Made by a program: the position numbers and the translations under genes. From Tamlana crocina (GTDB lineage Bacteria > Bacteroidota > Bacteroidia > Flavobacteriales > Flavobacteriaceae), in contig CP158972.1 in the NCBI GenBank assembly GCA_040429635.1, forward strand, positions 1,622,001 through 1,686,000: a stretch of 64,000 nt of DNA, in the 5' to 3' direction. The notes under the pieces were generated by a model. That model saw only the letters and a list, made by a program, of their open reading frames with translations. It did no database searches and had not been told where the DNA came from. The first letter of the stretch is position 1; the number at the start of each line of letters is the position of its first letter. Shown in pieces: positions 25,501 to 36,418 of the stretch.

Positions 25501-25992
25501 ATGGGTAAAGATACTATAGTTATTCGAGAAATTGAACCTGGAGATAACCAGCAAATCGAGCAGGTTATAAAGGCTTGTTTCCATGAGTTTAAAATACCGT
25601 TGGAAGGCACAGCATACACTGACCCTGAAACCTCGAAAATGTATGAGGCTTACCAAAATGAAAACGACGTTTACTATGTAGTTGAAGCCGATGGCGAAGT
25701 GTTGGGTGGTGGCGGCATAAAACCTTTAAGGGATTATGAAAAGGGCGTTTGCGAAATCCAGAAAATGTATTTTTCACCCAAAGTTAGGGGCAAAGGTTAC
25801 GGAAAAATCCTTTTTGAAAAATGTATGGAAGCTGCCAAAAATATGGGATACAAAACCTGTTATTTAGAATCGGCTTCGCAATTAAAAGCCGCCATCCATA
25901 TTTACGAGAGTTACGGTTTCAAACATTTAAAAAGTGCTTTGGGCAATACGGGGCACTATTCCTGCGGCGTGTGGATGACAAAAACGTTATAA
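25501..25992 (+). CDS. GNAT family N-acetyltransferase
   Basis: A 163-residue GNAT fold protein. The acetyl-CoA loop is KVRGKGYGKILFEK (about 97-110), preceded by VCEIQKMYFSP and followed by TCYLESASQLKAAIHIYESYGF, the usual beta-alpha arrangement. The substrate is unknown; the order resembles small amino-acid or antibiotic-type acetyltransferases. It lies 4 bases before prmC on the same strand, and PrmC and LigA follow with overlaps, so all three are probably one transcription unit. Confidence 0.9.
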   Translation: MGKDTIVIREIEPGDNQQIEQVIKACFHEFKIPLEGTAYTDPETSKMYEAYQNENDVYYVVEADGEVLGGGGIKPLRDYEKGVCEIQKMYFSPKVRGKGYGKILFEKCMEAAKNMGYKTCYLESASQLKAAIHIYESYGFKHLKSALGNTGHYSCGVWMTKTL

Positions 25993-25996
25993 TTAA

Positions 25997-28847
<2,851 letters not shown>

Positions 28848-28897
28848 AAATTATCGATAAAAAGAATGTTTTTACGTTTAATAACGAATTATTTATA

Positions 28898-28905
28898 TAT
28901 ATTTG
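28898..28905 (+). promoter_or_regulatory. -7 box (TATATTTG) that fixes the start of the next gene
   Basis: Perfect TAnnTTTG match 24 bases upstream of the ATG at 28929. An in-frame ATG at 28866 lies upstream of this box and would put the promoter inside the coding region, so the shorter start is preferred. Confidence 0.6.
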
Positions 28906-28928
28906 CGTACCAGTTAAAAACGTCTCTC

Positions 28929-29669
28929 ATGTCCAAGTCGAAAGTCTTGATAGGTTTTGTGTTAATGTGCTATATGTTATTTGCTATTTTTGAGTTTAGC
29001 GGATATGAGACGGTTGCCTATTATTTATATAGTATTATGGTGCCTTCCATTACTTTGGCGTATTTACTATTAGGTAATAAAAAGAATAGTCTGTTTTCGC
29101 TTTTTTTGGTATTTTATTCGTTGTCAGATTTGATGGGACTCCTGATTAGTAGTCTTCCTTATGATGGATCACAAATGTTATATGATTTTGAGTATTACTT
29201 CGGTAACTTGTTATACTTGCTTTCGTATTTGTTTCTCATTGTAAATATTAGTAAATCAATTAATATAAAACATGTGGTAAAACATTTTAAAATCCATATT
29301 GTGGTACTAACTGCACTCAGTATTTATTTGGTTCATGTTTTGCAAAATATTATTGGCGATGGTTTAGTATATAAAAGCGATTATTACTTCGAGTTGATTT
29401 ACAATATCACATTGGTGGTATTGCTTCCTATGTCGTTGCTAAATTATTTGTACAGAGATAACAGAAAAGCGCTTTACTTGTTTTTAGGTTCTTTATTTGT
29501 TATGTTTTCAGAAGTTATGTTGGTCGCTCATATTTACGTTAAAGAGATGAGCATATTGAATTTTTTATCAGCTACATTCACCTTAATAGCTTTTTATTTC
29601 TACTACCAGCAATCAAAGTTCAAAAATGTTGGTAATCAACACAAGCATTTCAGGGTAATTGAAAATTAG
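28929..29669 (+). CDS. Polytopic membrane protein of unknown function (about 8 segments)
   Basis: A 246-residue very hydrophobic protein with about eight predicted transmembrane segments and a short basic tail. I do not recognise a family with confidence; size and topology allow a YhhN-like protein, but no diagnostic motif is evident. The start at MSKSKVLIGF is chosen because a perfect -7 box lies just upstream, between this ATG and an earlier in-frame one. A hairpin at 29683-29726 ends the unit. The next gene encodes another membrane protein of nearly the same size with its own promoter, and the two could be distant relatives. Confidence 0.65.
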   Translation: MSKSKVLIGFVLMCYMLFAIFEFSGYETVAYYLYSIMVPSITLAYLLLGNKKNSLFSLFLVFYSLSDLMGLLISSLPYDGSQMLYDFEYYFGNLLYLLSYLFLIVNISKSINIKHVVKHFKIHIVVLTALSIYLVHVLQNIIGDGLVYKSDYYFELIYNITLVVLLPMSLLNYLYRDNRKALYLFLGSLFVMFSEVMLVAHIYVKEMSILNFLSATFTLIAFYFYYQQSKFKNVGNQHKHFRVIEN

Positions 29670-29682
29670 TTTTACTTTATGC

Positions 29683-29735
29683 TTTATCGATGAATGGCAT
29701 TTTGATTTTGGTGTTTCATCGATAAAATGCATTTT
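29683..29735 (+). terminator. Hairpin after the first orphan membrane-protein gene
   Basis: TTTATCGATGAA (29683-29694) pairs perfectly with TTCATCGATAAA (29715-29726), with a 20-base loop and ATGCATTTTTATT following. It lies 14 bases past the stop codon. Confidence 0.65.
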
Positions 29736-29761
29736 TATTCGATTAACGAATTGTAAGTCAT

Positions 29762-29769
29762 TACATTTG
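29762..29769 (+). promoter_or_regulatory. -7 box (TACATTTG) of the second orphan membrane-protein gene
   Basis: Perfect TAnnTTTG match ending 23 bases before the ATG at 29793. Confidence 0.55.
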
Positions 29770-29792
29770 TAGTACCTACTTATGTTTTGATT

Positions 29793-30551
29793 ATGAGAAA
29801 ACCGAGTCTTACCCATGCCGGCAACCTGTTCTTTGGGTTGTTTTTGTTAATGTTCCTCGCTATTGGCAGCACTTATTTTTCTAGAAATATTATGGTGTTA
29901 CGCGCAGTTTTGCTTTTGGCGGTTCCATTGCACCTCACGTTCTATTTTTACAAGAAAAAGCGCTTGAGTGTAGCCGTTATTTCTTTTTTATTGTTTGTCT
30001 TTTTAGGAAATGCCTTTACGGCGATATTTTACGAAGCCAATTATACGGGGATTTCAAATATATTGTATTTGGTGGCATCAGTAAGTTTAATGATGGTATT
30101 GGGGCAAAACTATAAAGCACAATTACAAATAAAAAATAAATTGATTATTGGTTACTTACTGGTCATGTTTACAATAGGTTTGTGCTTTTTATTGGAAATT
30201 AGCCATATTTTTAGTGCTCTGGTTACGAATGAGATGGAATTTTATGTTTTTGTGTTTCAGGGTTTAAGCTTATTGGTGTTGGGCTTGCTGTCCTTTGGGT
30301 TATTTTTATCCAATGCAAGGTATTCAGCCATTTATTTTTTTGTGGCCATTGTCTGTTTTGGATTTGCGCTGGCAGTTAATTACGTATCGATTTTTTATCT
30401 CTACGATTTTGTTTTCGAATTATTGAGCGCCTTATTTTATGTTAGTGGCCTTTATTTCCTTTTTAAATTTCTACTGAAGGAAAACCATGTAAAACCACAA
30501 AAATCTATCAAAGACCACAACGTGTCTTATTCTGAAATTGTATTTACTTAA
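29793..30551 (+). CDS. Polytopic membrane protein of unknown function (about 8 segments)
   Basis: A 252-residue hydrophobic protein with about eight transmembrane segments, basic loops such as FYKKKRLSV, and a polar C-terminal tail. No family is recognised. The ATG at 29793 is preferred over a TTG two codons upstream. It has its own TACATTTG box. Its end overlaps the end of the convergent metallophosphatase gene by 4 bases, leaving no room for a terminator. Confidence 0.65.
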   Translation: MRKPSLTHAGNLFFGLFLLMFLAIGSTYFSRNIMVLRAVLLLAVPLHLTFYFYKKKRLSVAVISFLLFVFLGNAFTAIFYEANYTGISNILYLVASVSLMMVLGQNYKAQLQIKNKLIIGYLLVMFTIGLCFLLEISHIFSALVTNEMEFYVFVFQGLSLLVLGLLSFGLFLSNARYSAIYFFVAIVCFGFALAVNYVSIFYLYDFVFELLSALFYVSGLYFLFKFLLKENHVKPQKSIKDHNVSYSEIVFT

Positions 30552-31459
30552 ACAATAATAGAAGTTCCATTGGCCGACTTGTTCTTACTGGCGTCAAAAT
30601 AAAAATCTATTTTTCCAAGGTTGATGCCATAACAGCCCACTTGGTTAACTAACATGTTGTTGCCATCTAAATTTTTAACCACAGTTGGTTTTGAAAGAAA
30701 GGTATGCGTGTGTCCTCCAATAATTAGGTCTATGTCTCTTGTGGCTTCGGCTAGTTTCAAATCGCTTATTTTGTTGCCTTTATAGTGATAGCCCAAGTGC
30801 GATAAACAGATAATTAAATCGCATTGTTCCTGTGTTTTTAAAATACGTGTCATTTCTTGCGAAGTCTCAACAGGGTCTAGATACTTAGTTTCCTTGAACA
30901 TAGCAGGGTCAACCAAACCGTCCAGTTCGATCCCAAGACCGAAAACACCAATTTTTATATTTCCCTTTTTAAATACTTTGTAGGGCTTGGTATGGGTGTC
31001 CATAATGGTGTTCGAAAAATCGTAATTAGCTGAAATAAACTCAAATTCGGCATGTGGTAATTGGGCGTATAGACCCTCAATACCGTTGTCGAAATCGTGG
31101 TTGCCAATAGTGGCGGCATCATACTTTAGTTTGCTCATCAATTTAAACTCCAATTCGCCGCCGTAATAATTAAAATAAGGAGTGCCTTGAAAAATATCGC
31201 CCGCATCGAGCAAAAGCGTATTGGGATTTTCCTTTCTAATAGAATCAATTAAACTGGCGCGTCGGGCGACACCGCCTTTGTTGGCATTTCGGCCATCTTC
31301 GGGGCCAAAGGCATCGATATGGCTGTGCACGTCGTTAGTGTGAAGAATCGTTATTTTTTCTACGTTTTCTAAAGAAGCAAAAGATTGAAGCCCCAAATTT
31401 CCTATGGTAGCCAAAGCAGCTCCGGCAGCGGTGTGTTGAATAAATTTTCTGCGTTTCAT
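30548..31459 (-). CDS. 5'-nucleotidase-type metallophosphatase, stand-alone catalytic domain
   Basis: A 303-residue protein equal to the N-terminal catalytic half of UshA/5'-nucleotidases. The dimetal site is ILHTNDVHSH (38-47), LLLDAGDIFQG (82-92), TIGNHDFDNG (118-127), LSHLGYH and GGHTH near residue 250. The N-terminus MKRRKFIQHTAAGAALATIG is a twin-arginine-like signal, so it may be exported folded. It ends where the metallophosphatase domain ends. The substrate-recognition half is encoded by the gene immediately upstream, 5 bases away, on the same strand. The two products probably form one enzyme acting on nucleotides or a similar phosphoester outside the cytoplasm. Confidence 0.9.
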   Translation of the reverse strand: MKRRKFIQHTAAGAALATIGNLGLQSFASLENVEKITILHTNDVHSHIDAFGPEDGRNANKGGVARRASLIDSIRKENPNTLLLDAGDIFQGTPYFNYYGGELEFKLMSKLKYDAATIGNHDFDNGIEGLYAQLPHAEFEFISANYDFSNTIMDTHTKPYKVFKKGNIKIGVFGLGIELDGLVDPAMFKETKYLDPVETSQEMTRILKTQEQCDLIICLSHLGYHYKGNKISDLKLAEATRDIDLIIGGHTHTFLSKPTVVKNLDGNNMLVNQVGCYGINLGKIDFYFDASKNKSANGTSIIV

Positions 31460-31464
31460 TCTTG

Positions 31465-32223
31465 TTATTTTTGCTGAATAAATCTATTGTCCCGCACTGG
31501 GGCAATCGTGTCTTTTCGTTTGAAGTTATCGATTAAGGCGTTTCTAATTTTATAGTTTAAAACATAGACGCTATCGTTGGGTTTAAAAAAGCTCATGTTG
31601 TCGCCGCCGTTATAAAGGTAGTCGTTAGTGGCCACATAATACGTGCTGTCTTCAATAATGCCCTTGCTATCTATTTTGGCTTCAGAAACATTGAAACCTT
31701 GATCTAAAGTGAGTTCTAATTTCGATATGGGGTGCGCCCTTTTGGCACGACTTAAATAACTTACCAACTCATTGACCTGCGTTCCTTTTAATGCCACTAC
31801 AACAATGCTGTTTTCAAAAGGCATAAGCTGGAACGCGGTACGTTTGGTAACCTTCCCCTTTGATAAAATGGAGCGGATGCCACCGTGGTTGAGCAGTACC
31901 ATATCAATATCTTTTTTTGTTCGTTGTTTAAAAATGGGATTGGCTTCTTCGTAAACGGCATCGGCCATAAAATTGCCCAATGCGGTATTGAACTCTCCAT
32001 CATTTTTGGTGTAGGTATCGGCCGAATAGGCCAAAACACTATCCAAATCCTTTTCAATATTATCACGGTATGGCTTAACAAAAGCTTCAATTTCGGGATT
32101 CAACGGAAGTGAATCGATAATGGCTATTTGCTTGCCTTCAATTTTTGAGAGGTGCCGTTTGGAAGGTTTGCACCCACAAAAAATTAAAAAATTTAACAAA
32201 ATAAATAAAAGTGTAATCCTCAT
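31465..32223 (-). CDS. 5'-nucleotidase C-terminal-domain lipoprotein
   Basis: A 252-residue protein equal to the C-terminal substrate-binding half of 5'-nucleotidases. NHGGIRSIL (112-120) and TNDYLYNGGDN (about 203-213) are the motifs that hold the nucleoside. The N-terminus ends in IFCGC, so Cys18 is a probable lipid anchor. The catalytic metallophosphatase is encoded directly downstream. UshA-type enzymes normally have both halves in one chain; here they are separate and carry different export signals. It is divergent from the gene at 32281 across 57 bases that hold good -7 boxes for that gene. Confidence 0.88.
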   Translation of the reverse strand: MRITLLFILLNFLIFCGCKPSKRHLSKIEGKQIAIIDSLPLNPEIEAFVKPYRDNIEKDLDSVLAYSADTYTKNDGEFNTALGNFMADAVYEEANPIFKQRTKKDIDMVLLNHGGIRSILSKGKVTKRTAFQLMPFENSIVVVALKGTQVNELVSYLSRAKRAHPISKLELTLDQGFNVSEAKIDSKGIIEDSTYYVATNDYLYNGGDNMSFFKPNDSVYVLNYKIRNALIDNFKRKDTIAPVRDNRFIQQK

Positions 32224-32245
32224 GTGTAAATCAAATAAATGAATG

Positions 32246-32262
32246 TACTTTTGCTACCTTTG
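32246..32262 (+). promoter_or_regulatory. Tandem -7 boxes TACTTTTG and TACCTTTGC
   Basis: TACTTTTG at 32246-32253 and TACCTTTG at 32255-32262 both match TAnnTTTG. The second, followed by C, is the stronger Bacteroidota consensus and lies 18 bases before the ATG at 32281. Confidence 0.65.
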
Positions 32263-32280
32263 CGGAAAGGATAAAGGTAA

Positions 32281-32799
32281 ATGATTTTAAAGGGTTTTAA
32301 GGAAAAATCTAATAAAAAATACTTGAACAAATTGTTATCGGAAAGGCATGTAAATGTTAACGATGGCAAGATTGTAAGTTTAGGAATTATCTTTAATGTA
32401 GACGAAGTTGATAGCTTTGAGCAGTTTAGGAAATTGGCCGATTATATTGATGTTAGGTCCAATAGGGTGAAAATTATCGCCTTTTCGGAAAAAGAAAAAG
32501 AAAACATAAATACTTGGGATGCCTGTTACAATCCGAAGGATTTTGGTTGGAAGGGCACCGTTAAAAATAGCGAGCTTCAAGAGTTTTTAAATACCGAATT
32601 TGATGCACTGGTAAGCTATTATGAAGATGATGTTTTGGAGTTGAAGTTGATAACGGCGCTTTCAAAAGCAAAATTAAAAATTGGTATTTTACAGACCGAT
32701 GAGCGTTTAAACGATTTAATAATAAAAACCCCTTTAAAGGAATTCAATTCTTTTAAAAAGGAAGTACATAAGTACCTAACCATTTTAAATAAAATATAA
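32281..32799 (+). CDS. DUF6913-like protein
   Basis: A 172-residue soluble protein of unknown function. The start MILKGFKEKSNKKYLNKLL and the stretch YNPKDFGWKGTV, together with the position directly upstream of dapA, fit the DUF6913 family of Flavobacteriaceae; the name is given from memory. No catalytic motif is visible. Residues 40-115 look like an alpha/beta fold. It has its own good promoter and probably carries dapA as the second gene, 6 bases on. Its conserved neighbour suggests a link to lysine/cell-wall precursor synthesis, but nothing in the sequence proves this. Confidence 0.75.
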   Translation: MILKGFKEKSNKKYLNKLLSERHVNVNDGKIVSLGIIFNVDEVDSFEQFRKLADYIDVRSNRVKIIAFSEKEKENINTWDACYNPKDFGWKGTVKNSELQEFLNTEFDALVSYYEDDVLELKLITALSKAKLKIGILQTDERLNDLIIKTPLKEFNSFKKEVHKYLTILNKI

Positions 32800-32805
32800 G
32801 GAATA

Positions 32806-33684
32806 ATGAGTAGTAAGTTTTTAGGAACGGGAGTGGCATTGGTAACACCTTTTAATTCAGATTTGAGTGTGGACCATAGCGCTTTGTTCGATATTGTAAA
32901 TTTTAATATAGACAATGGCGTGGAGTACCTTGTGGTATGTGGTACCACGGCCGAAACGGCAACCCTTACTAAAGAAGAGAAAAAAGCAGTTTTACAAACC
33001 GTTATAAAAGCAAGCAGCGGGCGCGTTCCCATTGTTTTGGGTATTGGCGGTAACAATACTGCGGCGGTAATCGAAGAAATACAATCCACCGATTTTAGTG
33101 GTGTCGATGCCATATTATCGGTTACACCATATTATACAAAGCCAACCCAAGAAGGCATTTACCAGCATTTTAAAGCGATTTCTGAAGCTTCACCAATCGA
33201 TATTATTTTGTACAATGTACCTGGTAGAACAGCTAAAAACATGGAAGCACAAACCACGTTAAGATTGGCCAATGATTTTAAAAACATTGTTGGCGTAAAA
33301 GAAGCCGGCAACAGCATTTCGCAATACTACGAATTGATTAAAAACAAACCGGAAGATTTCTTGATCATTTCGGGCGATGACGATTTAGCACTGGGTGTCG
33401 TTTTGGCAGGTGGAGCGGGTGTGATTTCAGTCATCGGGCAAGGGTTTCCAAAGGAATTTTCAGAAATGATCCGCTTAGGGTTAAAAGGCGAAGCCAAGGA
33501 AGCATTCAAGTTACACTTCAAATTAATTGATGTTATTGGTTATATTTTCGAAGAAAATAATCCAGCCGGAATTAAAGGTGTTTTTGAAGCTTTAGGACTT
33601 TGTAAAGACGCCGTTAGGTTACCATTGGTGCCAGCTTCAAACGGGTTGAAAGCCAAAATTGCCGACTTTGTAAAGCAGTTTTAA
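32806..33684 (+). CDS. dapA: 4-hydroxy-tetrahydrodipicolinate synthase DapA
   Basis: A 292-residue aldolase of the DapA family that condenses pyruvate with aspartate semialdehyde on the way to lysine and diaminopimelate. The Schiff-base lysine is Lys165 in VGVKEAG, the catalytic tyrosine Tyr136 in LYNVPGR, and Thr-Thr of the proton relay is in CGTTAET (45-51). Length is normal. It follows the DUF6913-like gene by 6 bases. Confidence 0.96.
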   Translation: MSSKFLGTGVALVTPFNSDLSVDHSALFDIVNFNIDNGVEYLVVCGTTAETATLTKEEKKAVLQTVIKASSGRVPIVLGIGGNNTAAVIEEIQSTDFSGVDAILSVTPYYTKPTQEGIYQHFKAISEASPIDIILYNVPGRTAKNMEAQTTLRLANDFKNIVGVKEAGNSISQYYELIKNKPEDFLIISGDDDLALGVVLAGGAGVISVIGQGFPKEFSEMIRLGLKGEAKEAFKLHFKLIDVIGYIFEENNPAGIKGVFEALGLCKDAVRLPLVPASNGLKAKIADFVKQF

Positions 33685-33821
33685 AAGCTGTTTCATAATT
33701 AAAAGAGCATATTTCAAAAAAGGAAACACAGTTGTTAAATATTACTTAAACCTTCCTTTTACAGCCTTTAAGCCATTATTTTAGCGAAGAAATAATATTT
33801 TTAAAATCCATAATAATAGCT

Positions 33822-33829
33822 TAATTTTG
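33822..33829 (+). promoter_or_regulatory. -7 box (TAATTTTG) of bamD
   Basis: Perfect TAnnTTTG match 19 bases before the bamD ATG, within a 164-base AT-rich gap after dapA. Confidence 0.6.
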
Positions 33830-33848
33830 CAAGCTGTAATAAAAATAA

Positions 33849-34679
33849 ATGAATAGATTTTTTTACATACTCATGCTAGCTGCCGTTTTAACAGGGTGTA
33901 GCGAATACCAAAAGGCCTTAAAGTCTGAAGATATTGCTACCAAGTTTAAAATGGGGGAAGAGCTTTATAACGAAGGCCATTACTCTAAGGCTAATCGCTT
34001 ATTTGCCCAAATAGTCCCAAACTACAGAGGGAAACCGCAAGCCGAAAAATTGATGTACCTATACGCCAATTCATTTTACAAAATGAAGGACTATTACGTT
34101 TCGGGTTATCAATTTGAGCGTTTTGCGACCAGTTACCCCAATAGTGAAAAATTGGAAGAAGCCTCGTTTTTAAGTGCCAAAAGTTATTACATGCTTTCTC
34201 CGGTGTATTCGAAAGATCAAACCGAAACCAAAGATGCTATTGAAAAACTTCAGGATTTCATCAACGTGTTTCCAGATTCCGAATATGTTTCCGAAGCCAG
34301 TAAATTGGTTCATGAGTTGGATTATAAATTAGAAAAAAAGGCATTCGAAATTGCCAAACAATATAATACCATTTCAGATTATCCGGCCTCCGTAAAGTCG
34401 TTCAGCAATTTTATTTTTGAATTTCCTGGGTCGAGATTACGCGAAGAGGCTTTGTTTTACAGACTGGATTCAGCCTATAAATTAGCGATGAACAGTGTGG
34501 AAATGAAGCGTACTATTCAAGACGGTATCGTGATGCTGAAAAAAAACAGATTGGAAGAAGCCAAAGAATTTTCGGAGGCATTTAAGGAAACTTACAGTAC
34601 TTCCAAGCATATTGAAGAAGTGAACAAAATGCAGGCAGAGATTGCCGAAGAATTAAAGAGTTACAGCGCAAAAAGTTAA
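33849..34679 (+). CDS. bamD: Outer-membrane assembly lipoprotein BamD
   Basis: A 276-residue lipoprotein with lipobox LTGC (Cys17). The mature part is built of TPR-like helical repeats: LYNEGHYSKANRLFAQIVP, KDYYVSGYQFERFATSYP and QDFINVFPDSEYVSEA, as in BamD/YfiO, the essential helical subunit of the beta-barrel assembly complex. It is anchored to the inner face of the outer membrane. It is the first gene of a unit with the RNA polymerase omega-like gene, 11 bases downstream. Confidence 0.92.
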   Translation: MNRFFYILMLAAVLTGCSEYQKALKSEDIATKFKMGEELYNEGHYSKANRLFAQIVPNYRGKPQAEKLMYLYANSFYKMKDYYVSGYQFERFATSYPNSEKLEEASFLSAKSYYMLSPVYSKDQTETKDAIEKLQDFINVFPDSEYVSEASKLVHELDYKLEKKAFEIAKQYNTISDYPASVKSFSNFIFEFPGSRLREEALFYRLDSAYKLAMNSVEMKRTIQDGIVMLKKNRLEEAKEFSEAFKETYSTSKHIEEVNKMQAEIAEELKSYSAKS

Positions 34680-34690
34680 ATATAACAACA

Positions 34691-35017
34691 ATGGATTTAA
34701 AAAAAATCAATGCTCCGGTGAATACGGTAACGTACGACAGAAATCAAATAGATGAGCCAACAGAGAACATCTACGAGTCTATTTCTATCATTGCAAGACG
34801 TGCAGAACAGATCAATACAGAAATCAAAAAAGAGCTTATTGATAAACTGGAAGAATTTGCCACTTACAACGACAGCCTAGAGGAAGTGTTTGAAAATAAA
34901 GAGCAAATTGAGGTATCTAAATTTTACGAAAAGTTACCTAAGCCGCACGCATTGGCCGTACAGGAATGGCTTACCGATAAAATTTATTTTAGAAATACAG
35001 AAGAAGATTCTAAATAA
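34691..35017 (+). CDS. rpoZ: RNA polymerase omega/Rpb6-like subunit
   Basis: A 108-residue protein. ENIYESISIIARRAEQINTEIKKEL is the omega/Rpb6 signature that wraps the C-terminus of beta-prime and helps enzyme assembly; the acidic C-terminal extension is usual in Bacteroidota. The gene is downstream of bamD and upstream of coaBC, the order common in Flavobacteriaceae. A strong hairpin at 35045-35084 probably ends the bamD-rpoZ transcript. Confidence 0.88.
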   Translation: MDLKKINAPVNTVTYDRNQIDEPTENIYESISIIARRAEQINTEIKKELIDKLEEFATYNDSLEEVFENKEQIEVSKFYEKLPKPHALAVQEWLTDKIYFRNTEEDSK

Positions 35018-35044
35018 TTATTTCTAAATTTAATCACCATTTAG

Positions 35045-35084
35045 CAAACTCCAAAACCGTTTTTAAAAATGGCTTTGGAGTTTG
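35045..35084 (+). terminator. Terminator after rpoZ
   Basis: CAAACTCCAAA (35045-35055) pairs perfectly with TTTGGAGTTTG (35074-35084), with an 18-base loop and a T-rich tail (TTTGGTTATTG). Confidence 0.65.
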
Positions 35085-35108
35085 TTTGGTTATTGTTGAA
35101 AAGGAATT

Positions 35109-35190
35109 CCTCGACGTTCTGCGTCGGGGTATTAGTTGAAATTGTCATTCCTGTGTGGTCACTGAGCGAAGTCGAAGTGAAAACGGGAAT
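35109..35190. repeat. Composite palindromic repeat with a nested palindrome
   Basis: Hairpin 1 is CCTCGACG (35109-35116) with CGTCGGGG (35122-35129). After TTGAAATTGTC comes hairpin 2, ATTCCTGT (35147-35154) with ACGGGAAT (35183-35190). The loop of hairpin 2 holds a further palindromic unit CACTGAGCGAAGTCGAAGTG (35160-35179). The copy at 2164-2219 has the same two hairpins but only AAAA in the loop. Confidence 0.7.
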
Positions 35191-35206
35191 CTAGGATTTT
35201 ATTTTC

Positions 35207-36418
35207 ATGAGTATTTTAAGCGGAAAAAACATACTATTGGGAGTTACCGGTGGCATTGCGGCCTATAAAACAGCATGGCTGGTTAGACTGTTGGTTAAGG
35301 CCAACGCCAACGTAAAAGTAGTAATGACCCCGGCTGCCAAAGATTTTATTACACCGCTAACGCTTTCCACGCTTTCAAAGCATCCAGTACATTCGTCTTT
35401 TACCAATGAAGAAGATGAAAATGCCGTTTGGAACAACCATGTCGATTTGGGTTTGTGGGCCGATTTGTTTGTTATCGCGCCGGCTACCGCAAATACGCTT
35501 TCAAAGATGGCTAATGGAGTTTGTGATAATTTATTGATGGCGACGTATCTGTCAGCTAAATGCCCCGTGTATTTCGCTCCAGCCATGGATCTGGATATGT
35601 ACAAACACGAAAGTACCTTGCGTTCGTTGGATACTTTAAAAAGCTACGGGAATATCATGATTCCTGCCGAAAGCGGGGAATTAGCCAGCGGATTGGTAGG
35701 CGAGGGTCGAATGGCCGAGCCTGAAACTATCGTTGGTTTCATTGAAAATGATATTTTAGGAAAATTGCCGTTACGCGGAAAAAAGGTGTTGATTACGGCT
35801 GGGCCAACTTACGAAGCCATAGATCCCGTGCGTTTTATTGGTAATCATTCCAGCGGCAAAATGGGCTTTGAAATTGCCAAAGCAGCCGCCAACCTTGGTG
35901 CAGAAGTGATTTTGGTTTCAGGGCCAACGCACCAAAAAGCATCACATAGTTTAATTGAAGTGATTCCGGTAACCAGTGCTCAAGACATGTATGAGGCCGT
36001 TCATCAATATTTTGAAAGTGTTGACGTGGCCATCCTTTCAGCGGCGGTGGCCGATTTCACCCCAAAAGAAGTTGCCCAACAAAAAATAAAAAAGAAGTCC
36101 GATACGTTAACTTTAGAGTTGACCAAAACCAAGGATATTTTGGCATCTTTGGGCGACATTAAAAAACAACAATATTTGGTCGGTTTTGCGTTGGAAACCC
36201 ATAATGAATTGGAAAACGCAAAAGGAAAACTAAAAAAGAAAAATTTAAACTTAATTGTTTTAAATTCGTTAAATGATAAAGGTGCCGGATTTAAAGGCGA
36301 CACCAATAAAGTGACTTTTATTGACCGTAAAAATCAAATCACTGAGTTCGAGTTAAAATCTAAAGCTGAAGTGGCGGCCGATTTAATGAATAAAATTATA
36401 TCTGAGATTGATGCGTAA
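35207..36418 (+). CDS. coaBC: Bifunctional phosphopantothenoylcysteine decarboxylase/phosphopantothenate-cysteine ligase CoaBC
   Basis: A 403-residue two-domain enzyme of CoA synthesis. The FMN-dependent CoaC half (1 to about 185) has the catalytic His78 in NNHVDLG, APATANT (91-97) and the substrate clamp APAMDLDMY (124-132). At the position where E. coli has Cys158 in an ACGD motif this protein reads ELASGLVGEGRM, with Ser161. The CoaB half (about 190-403) has LITAGPTYEAIDPVRFI and GNHSSGKMG for CTP and substrate binding, and KKNLNLIVLN near the end. Its last 8 bases overlap the next gene. Confidence 0.95.
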   Translation: MSILSGKNILLGVTGGIAAYKTAWLVRLLVKANANVKVVMTPAAKDFITPLTLSTLSKHPVHSSFTNEEDENAVWNNHVDLGLWADLFVIAPATANTLSKMANGVCDNLLMATYLSAKCPVYFAPAMDLDMYKHESTLRSLDTLKSYGNIMIPAESGELASGLVGEGRMAEPETIVGFIENDILGKLPLRGKKVLITAGPTYEAIDPVRFIGNHSSGKMGFEIAKAAANLGAEVILVSGPTHQKASHSLIEVIPVTSAQDMYEAVHQYFESVDVAILSAAVADFTPKEVAQQKIKKKSDTLTLELTKTKDILASLGDIKKQQYLVGFALETHNELENAKGKLKKKNLNLIVLNSLNDKGAGFKGDTNKVTFIDRKNQITEFELKSKAEVAADLMNKIISEIDA

